NCBI GenBank assembly: GCA_018623405.1
Contig: JAAZVO010000036.1
Span: forward strand, 1-15,876
DNA from: Crocinitomicaceae bacterium
GTDB lineage: Bacteria; Bacteroidota; Bacteroidia; Flavobacteriales_G; Salibacteraceae
Direction of reading: 5' to 3'
DNA: 15,876 nucleotides
The position numbers were made by a program, and so were the translations under genes. The notes beneath the pieces were generated by a model. That model saw only the letters and a list, made by a program, of their open reading frames with translations, had not been told where the DNA came from and searched no databases. This document shows, one piece after another, positions 1-7,957 of this stretch. Position 1 is the stretch's first letter, and each line of letters begins with the position of its first letter.

Positions 1-182
1 CAGATAAAATTGCGACAAACGCTAATTCAGAATTGGGTAAATTGGTAAACGCCAACTTGGGAATATTTCAAATAACCGGTCAAAACTCTAATGAAGATTA
101 TACTTGGGGAGGGGTTTACAATACCTCTGAAAAGAATAAAACCGCATCGGTTACCATGTCTTTACAATTTGAGATAGACTGA
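1..182 (+). CDS. C-terminal end of a probable SIMPL-domain (DUF541) protein, partial
   Basis: An open frame (codons in phase with position 3) runs in from the left edge and stops at TGA 180-182, giving about 59 residues. It reads as a helical stretch (ATNANSELGKLVNANLG) followed by GIFQITGQNS, an aromatic/Gly segment, and a final beta-like strand (SVTMSLQFEID). From memory this resembles the C-terminus of SIMPL (DUF541) proteins, in which 'LGKL...G.(F/I)QI' is followed by a closing V-rich strand. Such proteins are usually periplasmic or envelope-associated and of uncertain role. The stop codon shares base 182 with the ATG of the next gene (TGATG), implying translational coupling with the HAD genes. 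The N-terminus is outside the window, so the family call is tentative. Confidence 0.6.
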   Translation, partial: DKIATNANSELGKLVNANLGIFQITGQNSNEDYTWGGVYNTSEKNKTASVTMSLQFEID

Positions 183-604
183 TGATTATTGCCATAGACT
201 TTGACGGAACTATTGTAGAAGATGCTTATCCTGAAATTGGTGAGCCTAAACTTTTTGTATTTGAAACCTTGCAGCAAATGCTTTTAAAAAGGCACCAATT
301 AATATTATGGACAACCCGAACAGGAAGGCATTTACAGGAGGCTGTAGATTTTTGCAGGCAAAATGGAATTGAGTTTTATGCCGTAAATAAATCATACCCC
401 GATGAGCGAGTTGAAGATATGGGCTCTCGAAAAATTATGTGCGACTTATTTATTTCCAATAAAAACTTTGGAGGAATTCCGGGTTGGGGAGAAATATGGC
501 AAGAGGTTCAAAAAGCTGAGGGGCAAGATTTAGAAACCAAACAAATGCAATTAAATTCCGGAGGCTTTTTATCGAAACTCAAAAATATTTTTGGTAAAAA
601 ATGA
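182..604 (+). CDS. HAD-like phosphatase paralogue with degenerate active site (probable pseudoenzyme)
   Basis: This 140-residue cytoplasmic protein has a small HAD fold. Motif I DFDGT (D6, D8) is intact and motif II lies at LWTTR (42-46). In the paralogue immediately downstream, motif III contributes K86 and motif IV is IDDRN (91-95). Here the same columns read M86 and ISNKN, so the motif III Lys and both Mg-binding Asp residues (D92, D93) are replaced by Met, Ser and Asn. HAD chemistry needs motif IV acids for Mg2+, so phosphatase activity is doubtful; a binding or regulatory role is inferred. Residues 111-140 are an extension absent from the paralogue, ending in a basic amphipathic stretch (FLSKLKNIFGKK). 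It starts on the stop of the upstream gene and ends in an ATGA overlap with the next gene. Confidence 0.85.
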   Translation: MIIAIDFDGTIVEDAYPEIGEPKLFVFETLQQMLLKRHQLILWTTRTGRHLQEAVDFCRQNGIEFYAVNKSYPDERVEDMGSRKIMCDLFISNKNFGGIPGWGEIWQEVQKAEGQDLETKQMQLNSGGFLSKLKNIFGKK

Positions 605-933
605 TAATCGCAATAGATTTTGATGGCACCTTGGTAGAGCACGCTTATCCTAAAATAGGAAAAGAAATTCCACATGCTTTTGAAACGGTAGAGGCCTTAA
701 AAGCTAAAGGCCACAAACTTATTTTATGGACTTACCGCTCAGGTAATTTATTGCAAGAGGCTGTTGATTATTGCGAGGAAAAAGGAATAATATTCGATGC
801 TGTAAATGCAAACTTTCGTGATGAAAAAATAACTGATCACAATCAAAGACTCATAAAAGCCGATGTTTATATTGATGATAGAAATGTTGGTGGCTTACCC
901 GATTGGTTGGAGGTAAAGCAAAAGCTGGGTTAA
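601..933 (+). CDS. Small HAD-superfamily hydrolase (BT0820-like)
   Basis: A 110-residue HAD-like hydrolase of the short cap-less type common in Bacteroidota (I recall BT_0820 of Bacteroides thetaiotaomicron as a relative). All motifs are present: DFDGT at 6-10 (nucleophile D6, acid/base D8), LWTYR at 42-46 (Thr in motif II), K86 (motif III) and IDDRN at 91-95 (Mg-binding D92/D93). Length matches the family. The substrate is unknown, but a small phosphorylated metabolite is usual for this group. Its ATG overlaps the TGA of the preceding degenerate paralogue (ATGA at 601-604), so the two are coupled and probably made in similar amounts, which would suit a heteromeric partnership (inference). 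It is the last gene of this transcription unit; a promoter-like region follows. Confidence 0.9.
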   Translation: MIIAIDFDGTLVEHAYPKIGKEIPHAFETVEALKAKGHKLILWTYRSGNLLQEAVDYCEEKGIIFDAVNANFRDEKITDHNQRLIKADVYIDDRNVGGLPDWLEVKQKLG

Positions 934-954
934 AATTCCATAAACCACTTTAAA

Positions 955-983
955 GTTTTCATTGTTAATCTCCATTAACTTTG
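955..983 (+). promoter_or_regulatory. Bacteroidota-type promoter upstream of the Asp-box gene
   Basis: TAACTTTG at 976-983 is an exact match to the Bacteroidota -7 consensus TAnnTTTG. A T-rich stretch (GTTTTC, 955-960) stands about where the -33 element would be, but it is a weak match. A 10-bp palindrome (ACTTTAAAGT, 947-956) abuts it. The box ends only five bases before the ATG at 988, so transcription from it would give an almost leaderless mRNA. The call is from consensus only. Confidence 0.4.
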
Positions 984-987
984 AAAA

Positions 988-3900
988 ATGAAGAAATCTA
1001 CACTTTTCCTTTTAGGACTTTTAATATCAACATTTTCTTTTAGTCAAGTTTTAGAAGAAAACCTTTGGAAAAACTATAAACCGCGTAGCATTGGCCCTGC
1101 AGGCATGAGCGGCAGAGTTACCACAATAGATGTTTTAAACAATCAGCCAAACACCATTTACGTAGGAACCGCCTCAGGTGGTTTATGGAGATCTGAAAAC
1201 GGCGGAATCAATTGGCAACCCTTGTTTGATGAACAGCCTGTTGCTTCTATTGGGGCAGTGGCTATTCAGCAAAATAACCCTGATGTGATTTGGGCCGGAA
1301 CCGGTGAAGGAAACCCAAGAAACTCGCATACTTCAGGCTATGGAATTTACAAGACTATTGATGGAGGTAAAACGTGGAAGTGCCTTGGTTTAGAAGAAAC
1401 ACGTAACATCCATCGAATAATCATTCATCGTGACGACCCTAATACGGTTTTTATTGCCGCTACAGGAAGTGCATGGGGACCCACAAAAGCTCGTGGTGTA
1501 TTTAAAACTACTGATGGTGGAAAATCTTGGGAAAAGGTATTGTTTGTGAACGACACTACCGGATGTGCTGATTTAATTGTTGATCCTTCAAACCCCAATA
1601 AACTATTTGCAGCCATGTGGCAACATCAGCGTTGGCCTTGGTATTTTGAGTCGGGCGGTAAAGGTTCAGGTTTATATGTTTCTCATGATGCAGGAAAAAA
1701 CTGGAAATTACTAAGTAAAAAAGAAGGGTTACCAGATGGCAAGTTGGGTAGAATTGGATTAGGCATTTCTGCTGCAAACCCAAATAGAGTTTATGCCTTG
1801 GTAGAATCTAAGAAAACCTCGCTTTTTCGATCTGATGATGGTGGTGAAAGCTTCAAACAAATTGCAGATAAAAACATTGGTAATCGTCCTTTTTATTATG
1901 CAGATATTTATGTAGATCCTAAAAATGAAAATAGAATCTACAACCTTTATTCCTTGGTTACTAAAAGTGAAGATGGAGGAAAAACCTTTGAAGTAATTAT
2001 GCCTTATTCAGGCTACCATCCTGATCATCACGCCTTTTACATTCACCCTGAAGACAATAAATACCTCATTAACGGAAACGATGGTGGATTAAACATTTCA
2101 CGTGATGGAGGTGAAACATGGCGGTTTGTAGAAAACTTGCCATTGGCTCAATTTTATCACATAAATGTTGATAATGATATACCTTACAATGTATATGGTG
2201 GAATGCAAGACAATGGCTCGTGGGTGGGCCCGGCCTATGTTTGGCAATCATCTGGAATAAGAAATACCGATTGGACAGAGCTTTACTTTGGTGATGGCTT
2301 TGATGTAGTTCCTGACCCTGATAACAATCGCTATGTGTATGCCATGTATCAAGGGGGAAATGTGGCAAGAATTGATAAAACAACAGGTCAAAACCATTCC
2401 ATTAAACCTTTGCATCCCGAGGGAGAAGAACTTCGTTTCCATTGGAATGCCGCCATTGCTCAAGATCCCTTTAACTCAAAAGGATTGTATTTTGGAAGTC
2501 AGTACGTACACAAGAGTGAAGACCAAGGCAACTCATGGGAAATTATTTCTCCTGATTTGACAACCAATAACCCTGAAAAGCAAAAGCAAGCTGAAAGTGG
2601 AGGATTAACCATTGATGCCACGAAAGCAGAAAATCACACCACTATTATTGCTATTGAGCCCTCAACCTTAAATAAAGAGGTAATTTGGGTAGGAACTGAT
2701 GATGGAAATATTCAATTAACTAAGGATGGAGGCACAACATGGACAAACCTATCTCCAAAAATTAAAGGGTTGCCAAAAGAAGCTTGGGTGCCACAAATTA
2801 GAGCATCAAAATACAACGTGGGAGAAGCCTTTGTAGTGGTAAATAATTATCGTCAAAACGATTGGAAACCCTATTTATACTACACTACAGATTTTGGTGC
2901 AAGTTGGAAAAACCTAGTGAACGAAAATGAAGTTGATGGCCATTGCTTATCCATTATTCAAGATCCTGTTGAAGAAAACTTGTTGTTTTTAGGTACAGAA
3001 AGAGGGTTATACATCACCTTTGATAAAGGCCAAAATTGGCAAAAATGGAAGTTTGGTTTCCCTAGTGTTCCAACAAGAGACCTTCAAATTCAAGAACGCG
3101 AAGCTGATTTGGTTATCGGAACTTTTGGTCGCGCAGCTTATGTGCTAGATGATATTAGACCTTTGAGGGCGGTGGCTAAAGTGGGGATAGAAAACTTCAA
3201 CGACTTAAATGTTTTTGATATACCTGATGCTTATTTGGCCTACACGGCACAACCAAAAGGTATTCGCTTTGAAGCTGACGCTATTTTCAATGGAGACAAT
3301 AGAAGAAGAGGAGCGATGATTTCAATTTGGTGGAGTGGAAGTCAGGCTAAAGCAGAGCAAGCCGATAAAGATGAAGAGAATGAAGAGAAGGAAACTCCAA
3401 AAAAATCGGCATCTAAAAAAGAAAGCAAATCAACTGTGGTAATCTATAATTTGGAAGGTGATACTGTACGGAATTTTAAAACTAAACTAGACAGCGGATT
3501 CAACCGTATTACTTGGAATATGCGTGAAAATGGGGTAAGATACCCATCCTACAATGAACCAAAGAAGGATGCTAATCCGCCACAAGGAAGATGGGCCAAG
3601 CCCGGAGAGTATAAGGTAGTAATTGCTTTAGGCGAGTTAAAAGATAGTGCAACGGTTACCTTAAAGTCAGACCCAAGGCTAAACATAAACCTTGATGATT
3701 TAAAAGCAAAAGATGAGTATGGGGATAAGCTTGAAAACCTAATTGTAGTTGGAGCAGAAATTACCTCGCAGTTAAACGATATTACCAAAAGAATCAACAA
3801 AATCAATGGGACATTAGACTTATTACCTGATTCAATTCAGAAAAAAATAAAGAAAGAAGGTAAAGCCGTTTCAGATAGCATGAAAACCATTTATGAGTTA

Positions 3901-4176
3901 TTCATGCTAGATAAAAACTTCGAAGGCTACGATCATGTAACCGTGCGGATAAATGACTTATACGGTAGTGCCAATGAATACATAATGGGGCCAACAGGAA
4001 AACCGGGTCCACAAGCGGATTTAGCTCTAGCTAAAATTGAAAAAGAGTTAGGAGCTGCCCTAAATCAGTTCAATACCTTTTTAGAAAACACTTGGTTGCC
4101 TTATCGTAAACTTGTTGAAGAAAGTAGTGTTAAGTTATTTAAAGATTACGAAAAGTTAGAACTCAATAATGAGTAA
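988..4176 (+). CDS. Exported Asp-box/BNR-repeat (VPS10/sortilin-type) beta-propeller protein
   Basis: This 1062-residue protein starts with a Sec signal peptide (MKKSTLFLLG core, likely cut near FSFSQ, residues 16-20) and is exported. Residues 40-720 carry repeated Asp-box motifs of the form (S/T)xDGGxxW/F at about 122-130, 173-181, 231-239, 280-289, 326-334, 371-378, 509-517, 577-585, 632-640 and 676-684, with a degenerate copy at 68-76. This is the signature of tandem seven/ten-bladed propellers found in sortilin/VPS10-like and GH74-like proteins. No GH74 catalytic acids can be assigned by eye, so the common 'glycosyl hydrolase' label is unproven. A charged Lys/Glu linker (787-815) leads to a FlgD/Ig-like segment (816-893) and a helical C-terminus. 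There is no obvious T9SS sorting domain. The 3' end overlaps the next gene by 8 bases. Confidence 0.9.
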   Translation: MKKSTLFLLGLLISTFSFSQVLEENLWKNYKPRSIGPAGMSGRVTTIDVLNNQPNTIYVGTASGGLWRSENGGINWQPLFDEQPVASIGAVAIQQNNPDVIWAGTGEGNPRNSHTSGYGIYKTIDGGKTWKCLGLEETRNIHRIIIHRDDPNTVFIAATGSAWGPTKARGVFKTTDGGKSWEKVLFVNDTTGCADLIVDPSNPNKLFAAMWQHQRWPWYFESGGKGSGLYVSHDAGKNWKLLSKKEGLPDGKLGRIGLGISAANPNRVYALVESKKTSLFRSDDGGESFKQIADKNIGNRPFYYADIYVDPKNENRIYNLYSLVTKSEDGGKTFEVIMPYSGYHPDHHAFYIHPEDNKYLINGNDGGLNISRDGGETWRFVENLPLAQFYHINVDNDIPYNVYGGMQDNGSWVGPAYVWQSSGIRNTDWTELYFGDGFDVVPDPDNNRYVYAMYQGGNVARIDKTTGQNHSIKPLHPEGEELRFHWNAAIAQDPFNSKGLYFGSQYVHKSEDQGNSWEIISPDLTTNNPEKQKQAESGGLTIDATKAENHTTIIAIEPSTLNKEVIWVGTDDGNIQLTKDGGTTWTNLSPKIKGLPKEAWVPQIRASKYNVGEAFVVVNNYRQNDWKPYLYYTTDFGASWKNLVNENEVDGHCLSIIQDPVEENLLFLGTERGLYITFDKGQNWQKWKFGFPSVPTRDLQIQEREADLVIGTFGRAAYVLDDIRPLRAVAKVGIENFNDLNVFDIPDAYLAYTAQPKGIRFEADAIFNGDNRRRGAMISIWWSGSQAKAEQADKDEENEEKETPKKSASKKESKSTVVIYNLEGDTVRNFKTKLDSGFNRITWNMRENGVRYPSYNEPKKDANPPQGRWAKPGEYKVVIALGELKDSATVTLKSDPRLNINLDDLKAKDEYGDKLENLIVVGAEITSQLNDITKRINKINGTLDLLPDSIQKKIKKEGKAVSDSMKTIYELFMLDKNFEGYDHVTVRINDLYGSANEYIMGPTGKPGPQADLALAKIEKELGAALNQFNTFLENTWLPYRKLVEESSVKLFKDYEKLELNNE

Positions 4177-4627
4177 AGAAAATCCCATAGATAAAGATAA
4201 GATTACTGAAACGCCCTCTACGCTAGAGTATGCTCACACGGTGGGCAGCGCAGTTGTAAAGCCAATAGATAAAGGCAAAGTAAAAGGCAGGGCAGTTTCT
4301 GCCATGGTAGATCAAACCAATAGGCAGCTGCACCAAATACATGAGCAAATTAATGTGTTGGCCAAACAAGCAAAAGCTATAAGGAGAAGGGCAGAAATTT
4401 CAGAACAGATTTACCTATCCGAAATGAATTTTGAGCCGTTGATTGGCCATACTTATTACCTGTATCAAAAAGAGAATTTAAAGTTTGTTTTAAGTATGCT
4501 ATCGCCCGAAGAATGGGGGAGAAGTTTAAAATATGAATTTGTTGCTGAGGTAGATTTATTATCAGACCATACGTGGGACATAAAACGCTCAAACAAAGAT
4601 TTTTTTGAAGAAGATGAAGAGTCTTAA
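4169..4627 (+). CDS. DUF2452 domain protein
   Basis: This 152-residue cytoplasmic protein matches the DUF2452 family from memory. Conserved blocks are NPIDKDKI near the N-terminus, YAHTVGSAVVKP (21-32), a coiled helical region rich in Gln/Ala (44-80), PLIGHTYYLY (90-99) and a closing LLSDHTWDI (130-138). It has an acidic C-terminal tail (EEDEES) and no signal peptide or membrane segment. The function of the family is unknown. Its ATG lies inside the last codons of the propeller gene (8-base overlap, different frame) and its end overlaps the lipoprotein gene, so the three genes are almost certainly co-transcribed. Confidence 0.88.
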   Translation: MSKENPIDKDKITETPSTLEYAHTVGSAVVKPIDKGKVKGRAVSAMVDQTNRQLHQIHEQINVLAKQAKAIRRRAEISEQIYLSEMNFEPLIGHTYYLYQKENLKFVLSMLSPEEWGRSLKYEFVAEVDLLSDHTWDIKRSNKDFFEEDEES

Positions 4628-5105
4628 ATCATACCATATTTTTAGTAGTTCTAGAAATTTTGAGGATTTTCTTAATTCATCAGTTTTAGTCCTTTTTCTT
4701 TTTTCCATTCTTCTTTTTCCAAGTTGCCAACCCTCAGCCAATAAAGAAAAAGACGCCATAAAAGCCGTAATGATGAAACAGCAAGAAGCTTGGAATAATG
4801 GCAATATTGATGGCTTTATGCAAGGCTACTGGAAAAGCGACTCCTTAATGTTTATCGGCTCTAAAGGTTTAACCTACGGTTGGGAAACAACATTGAATAA
4901 TTACAAAAAGTCATATCCTTCACAGGCTAAAATGGGCAGACTTCAATTTACTATCAAAAAAATACAAATGGTTACCCCTTTTGAAGCGCACATGGTAGGC
5001 AAGTGGGAATTGTTTCGAGAAAATGACCATCCCGAAGGTTATTTCACTTTGCTTTGGAAAAAGTTTGATGGAGAATGGAAAGTTATTGCAGACCATACAA
5101 GTTAG
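4614..5105 (+). CDS. Lipoprotein with DUF4440/SnoaL-like (NTF2-fold) domain
   Basis: The ATG at 4614 gives 163 residues; an in-frame TTG at 4605 is the only close alternative. A hydrophobic stretch (23-35) ends in a lipobox-like LFPSC with C38 as the acylated Cys, so the mature protein should be membrane-anchored. Residues 46-163 look like a DUF4440/NTF2-like cone-shaped domain: helix AVMMKQQEAWNNGNIDGFM, then LMFIGSKGLTYGWE, then strands ending WKVIADHTS. Members of this fold are small-ligand binders or isomerase-like enzymes, and no specific ligand can be named. The start lies 14 bases inside the DUF2452 gene. The region before the hydrophobic core is unusually long for a lipoprotein (about 22 residues). 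The stop at 5103-5105 is six bases before the ligase start. Confidence 0.82.
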   Translation: MKSLKSYHIFSSSRNFEDFLNSSVLVLFLFSILLFPSCQPSANKEKDAIKAVMMKQQEAWNNGNIDGFMQGYWKSDSLMFIGSKGLTYGWETTLNNYKKSYPSQAKMGRLQFTIKKIQMVTPFEAHMVGKWELFRENDHPEGYFTLLWKKFDGEWKVIADHTS

Positions 5106-5111
5106 GTTCAA

Positions 5112-6698
5112 GTGAAACACTTTACCCAACTTTTTCTTTCCATCGATCAAACAAACTCAATCCTCAAGAAAGTAGATGCCCTAGTTACTTTTTTCAAAGA
5201 AGCCCCTGAAAATGACAAATTATGGGCTGTGTCATTGCTTGGTGGAAAACGTCCCAAAAGAGCCATAAAAACTACCGATTTAAGAACTTGGGCTGCACAA
5301 GAAGCAAATATTCCATTATGGCTTTTTGAAGATACCTATCATATTGTAGGCGATTTAGCAGAAACAATAGCTTCTGTAATTGAAGAAACAGAATCACAAA
5401 ATGAAAGGTCACTCACCCAATGGATGAGTTTTTTGAAAACGCTTGCTGATAAAACAGAAGAAGAAAAGGAAGAAGCCATAAAATCAGCATGGAAGTCACT
5501 CGCTAAAGAAGAAAGGTTTGTTTTCAATAAGTTACTTACCGGAGGTTTTAGAATGGGTGTTTCACAAAAATTATTGGTTAGAGCATTGGCGCAAGTATTA
5601 AACGAAGATGAAAGCAACATCGCACATCGGTTAATGGGAAATTGGACTCCTGAAACCACTAGCTTTCAAAAATTACTCGTAGAAAAAGATGCTGAGGAAG
5701 ATTTAGCAAAACCTTACCCGTTTTACCTTGCCTATCAAATAGATAAACCTGTAAATGAATTAGGTAACCCAAATGATTGGGTGGCAGAATACAAATGGGA
5801 TGGCATTAGAGGTCAATTAATTTTTAGAAAAGGAGTTCTAAGTCTCTGGAGTAGAGGAGAAGAGTTGGTTACAGAAAGATTTCCTGAGTTCAATGAAGTA
5901 AAGCATTGCAATGTTGGTTTTGTTTTAGATGGTGAAATACTGCCTTATAAAGACAACAATATTTTACCCTTCCAAACCCTTCAAACAAGAATTGGAAGAA
6001 AAAATGTTGGTAAGAAATCATTAACCGAATCTCCTGTAATTTTAATTGCTTATGACCTTCTTGAACTTGATGGTAAAGACTTAAGAAAATTACCATTTAT
6101 TGAGCGGAGAAATAAACTTGAAGCCTTGGTTAAATCAATTAACCTTTCGGTAATTCATTTATCGCCCCAAGTTTTATTTTCTTCTTGGGATGAGTTATCA
6201 AAAATTCAGGCATCCTCAAGAAACAAAAAGGCAGAGGGCGTTATGCTTAAGCAAAAAGCATCGCCTTATTTGGTGGGAAGAAAAAAAGGTGATTGGTGGA
6301 AGTGGAAAGTGAACCCACTGTTGGTTGATGGGGTTATGATTTATGCGATGCGTGGTCATGGCAGAAGAGCGAACCTTTACAGCGACTATACTTTTGCTGT
6401 TTGGAAAGGGAATGAACTTGTTCCCTTTACTAAAGCCTATTCGGGTTTAACAGATGCAGAAATGCGAGAAGTTGACAGATTTGTAAAACAAAACACCTTG
6501 GAGCGGTTTGGTCCTGTTAGAAGTGTAAAGCCCGAAATGGTTTTTGAAATAGCATTTGAAGGTATTCAAAAATCTTCGAGGCATAAATCTGGGGTGGCAC
6601 TGAGGTTTCCGAGAATTTCAAGAATTAGGTATGATAAAAAGCCCAATGAAGCAAATACCCTTGATGACCTAAATTCTTTAATTGAGCAATACAATTAA
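5112..6698 (+). CDS. ATP-dependent DNA ligase (Lhr/MPE repair-cluster type)
   Basis: This 528-residue ligase seals nicks by forming a ligase-AMP adduct. An N-terminal helical DNA-binding domain (1-200) precedes the nucleotidyltransferase motifs: I EYKWDGIRG (catalytic K228), Ia LWSRGEEL (245-252), III LDGEIL (272-277), IIIa AYDLLELDG (313-321), IV EGVMLK (375-380) and V WWKWK (395-399). An OB-fold follows, with motif VI-like ALRFPRISRIRYDK (496-509). All key residues are present. The start must be GTG 5112, because an in-frame stop (5103-5105) lies just upstream and the next ATG is about 100 codons in. The helicase starts five bases after its stop. In the known cluster the partners are Lhr-Core, a metallophosphoesterase and an MBL-fold exonuclease; the first two follow here and the exonuclease does not. 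Confidence 0.95.
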   Translation: MKHFTQLFLSIDQTNSILKKVDALVTFFKEAPENDKLWAVSLLGGKRPKRAIKTTDLRTWAAQEANIPLWLFEDTYHIVGDLAETIASVIEETESQNERSLTQWMSFLKTLADKTEEEKEEAIKSAWKSLAKEERFVFNKLLTGGFRMGVSQKLLVRALAQVLNEDESNIAHRLMGNWTPETTSFQKLLVEKDAEEDLAKPYPFYLAYQIDKPVNELGNPNDWVAEYKWDGIRGQLIFRKGVLSLWSRGEELVTERFPEFNEVKHCNVGFVLDGEILPYKDNNILPFQTLQTRIGRKNVGKKSLTESPVILIAYDLLELDGKDLRKLPFIERRNKLEALVKSINLSVIHLSPQVLFSSWDELSKIQASSRNKKAEGVMLKQKASPYLVGRKKGDWWKWKVNPLLVDGVMIYAMRGHGRRANLYSDYTFAVWKGNELVPFTKAYSGLTDAEMREVDRFVKQNTLERFGPVRSVKPEMVFEIAFEGIQKSSRHKSGVALRFPRISRIRYDKKPNEANTLDDLNSLIEQYN

Positions 6699-6703
6699 TC
6701 CTA

Positions 6704-7957
6704 TTGAGTAAAGAAAAACGCATAGCACCTGCCAAAAAATGGTTTAAAAGCAAAGGTTGGAAGCCACAACAGTTTCAACTTGAAGCTTGGCAGGCTTATG
6801 CATATGGTTTTCAAGGCATTGTAAACGCACCAACCGGCTCAGGAAAAACCTATAGCATGGCAATACCGCCATTGCTAGAAGCTATTGCAAATCAAGAAAT
6901 TTCACCACAGGGCATACAAATTATTTGGATTACCCCAATAAGGGCATTGGCCAAAGAAATTGCCTATTCATTTTCTCAAGCCATTGAGGGTTTAAACCTA
7001 AAATGGAGTGTTGGAGTAAGGCATGGTGATACAACATCAGCCGAAAGGCAAAAACAAAAAAGAAAACCACCAAATGTATTAATTACCACTCCTGAAAGTT
7101 TGCATGTGTTGTTGGCATCTAAAGGCTACCCTAAGTTGTTTAAAGAACTAAAGCTATTTGTTGCAGATGAATGGCATGAGCTTATGGGCAGCAAAAGAGC
7201 TGTTCAGGTAGAGCTAGCTTTAAGCAAAATTAGAACCATTGCCAATGAGCTTAGGGTTTGGGGAATAAGTGCCACTATTGGTAATTTAGAAACAGCGGTT
7301 GAGGTTTTGTTAGGTCCGCAACTACCTACAAAAACCAAGCTGATTAAGGCCAATATCAAAAAAGAATATGAAGTAGTTTCTGTTTTGCCCGATGAGATTG
7401 AGAAATATCCTTGGGCAGGACATATTGGGGTAAAGCTTCTTCCAAAAGCACTTCCAATTATTGAAGAGAGTCAAAGTACTTTAATTTTTACCAATACTAG
7501 AAGTCAGTCTGAAATTTGGTACCAAAGGTTGTTAGAGGTTGCTCCTGAGTTGGCAGGTATTATGGCAATGCATCATGGTAGTATAGATAGAGAATTGCGC
7601 CACTGGGTAGAAGATGCTTTACATGATGACAGGCTAAAAGCTGTTGTTTGTACTTCAAGTTTAGATTTAGGCGTAGACTTTAGGCCTGTTGAATCAATAA
7701 TACAAGTTGGCAGCCCAAAAGGGGTTGCTAGATTTATGCAGCGGGCAGGCCGCAGTGGTCACCAACCTGGCGCAGTGAGTAGAATTTATTTTTTTCCAAC
7801 CAACGCTTTAGAGCTAATTGAAGGTGCAGCATTAAGGGAAGCCATCAATAATCAAATAATTGAAGACAGGTTACCTTTTATAAGGTCTTTTGATGTATTA
7901 ATACAGTATTTGGTGACACTAGCAATTTCTGAAGGATTTAATCAGCGTGAGATATAG
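6704..7957 (+). CDS. Lhr-Core ATP-dependent helicase, N-terminal part (ends at in-frame TAG)
   Basis: The 417 residues hold both RecA-like domains of an SF2 Lhr-type 3'-5' helicase: Walker A APTGSGKT (42-49), ITPIRAL (motif Ia, 76-82), the TTPES segment (128-132), DEWH (155-158), SAT (189-191), IFTNTRS (motif IV, 261-267), SSLDLGVDF (motif V, 318-326) and QRAGRSGH (motif VI, 346-353). The start is TTG 6704: no ATG occurs before residue 52, past Walker A, and an in-frame stop lies shortly upstream. Translation halts at TAG 7955-7957, yet the same frame continues with clear Lhr sequence to 9139. The lesion is thus a single nonsense codon at codon 418, just before the winged-helix domain. The fragment keeps all ATPase motifs but would lack the DNA-engaging C-terminal domains. 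It sits in operon with the ligase and phosphoesterase. Confidence 0.9.
   Translation: MSKEKRIAPAKKWFKSKGWKPQQFQLEAWQAYAYGFQGIVNAPTGSGKTYSMAIPPLLEAIANQEISPQGIQIIWITPIRALAKEIAYSFSQAIEGLNLKWSVGVRHGDTTSAERQKQKRKPPNVLITTPESLHVLLASKGYPKLFKELKLFVADEWHELMGSKRAVQVELALSKIRTIANELRVWGISATIGNLETAVEVLLGPQLPTKTKLIKANIKKEYEVVSVLPDEIEKYPWAGHIGVKLLPKALPIIEESQSTLIFTNTRSQSEIWYQRLLEVAPELAGIMAMHHGSIDRELRHWVEDALHDDRLKAVVCTSSLDLGVDFRPVESIIQVGSPKGVARFMQRAGRSGHQPGAVSRIYFFPTNALELIEGAALREAINNQIIEDRLPFIRSFDVLIQYLVTLAISEGFNQREI

Noticed and set aside
1425..2463. Antisense open frames inside the propeller gene
   Set aside because: Low-complexity shadows of a strongly coding frame, with no recognisable domains or start signals.
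7955..7957. TAG as a reassigned or pyrrolysine codon
   Set aside because: Other genes in the window end in TAG, and a nonconserved linker position between domains is a poor site for a special residue; a nonsense mutation or base error is simpler.
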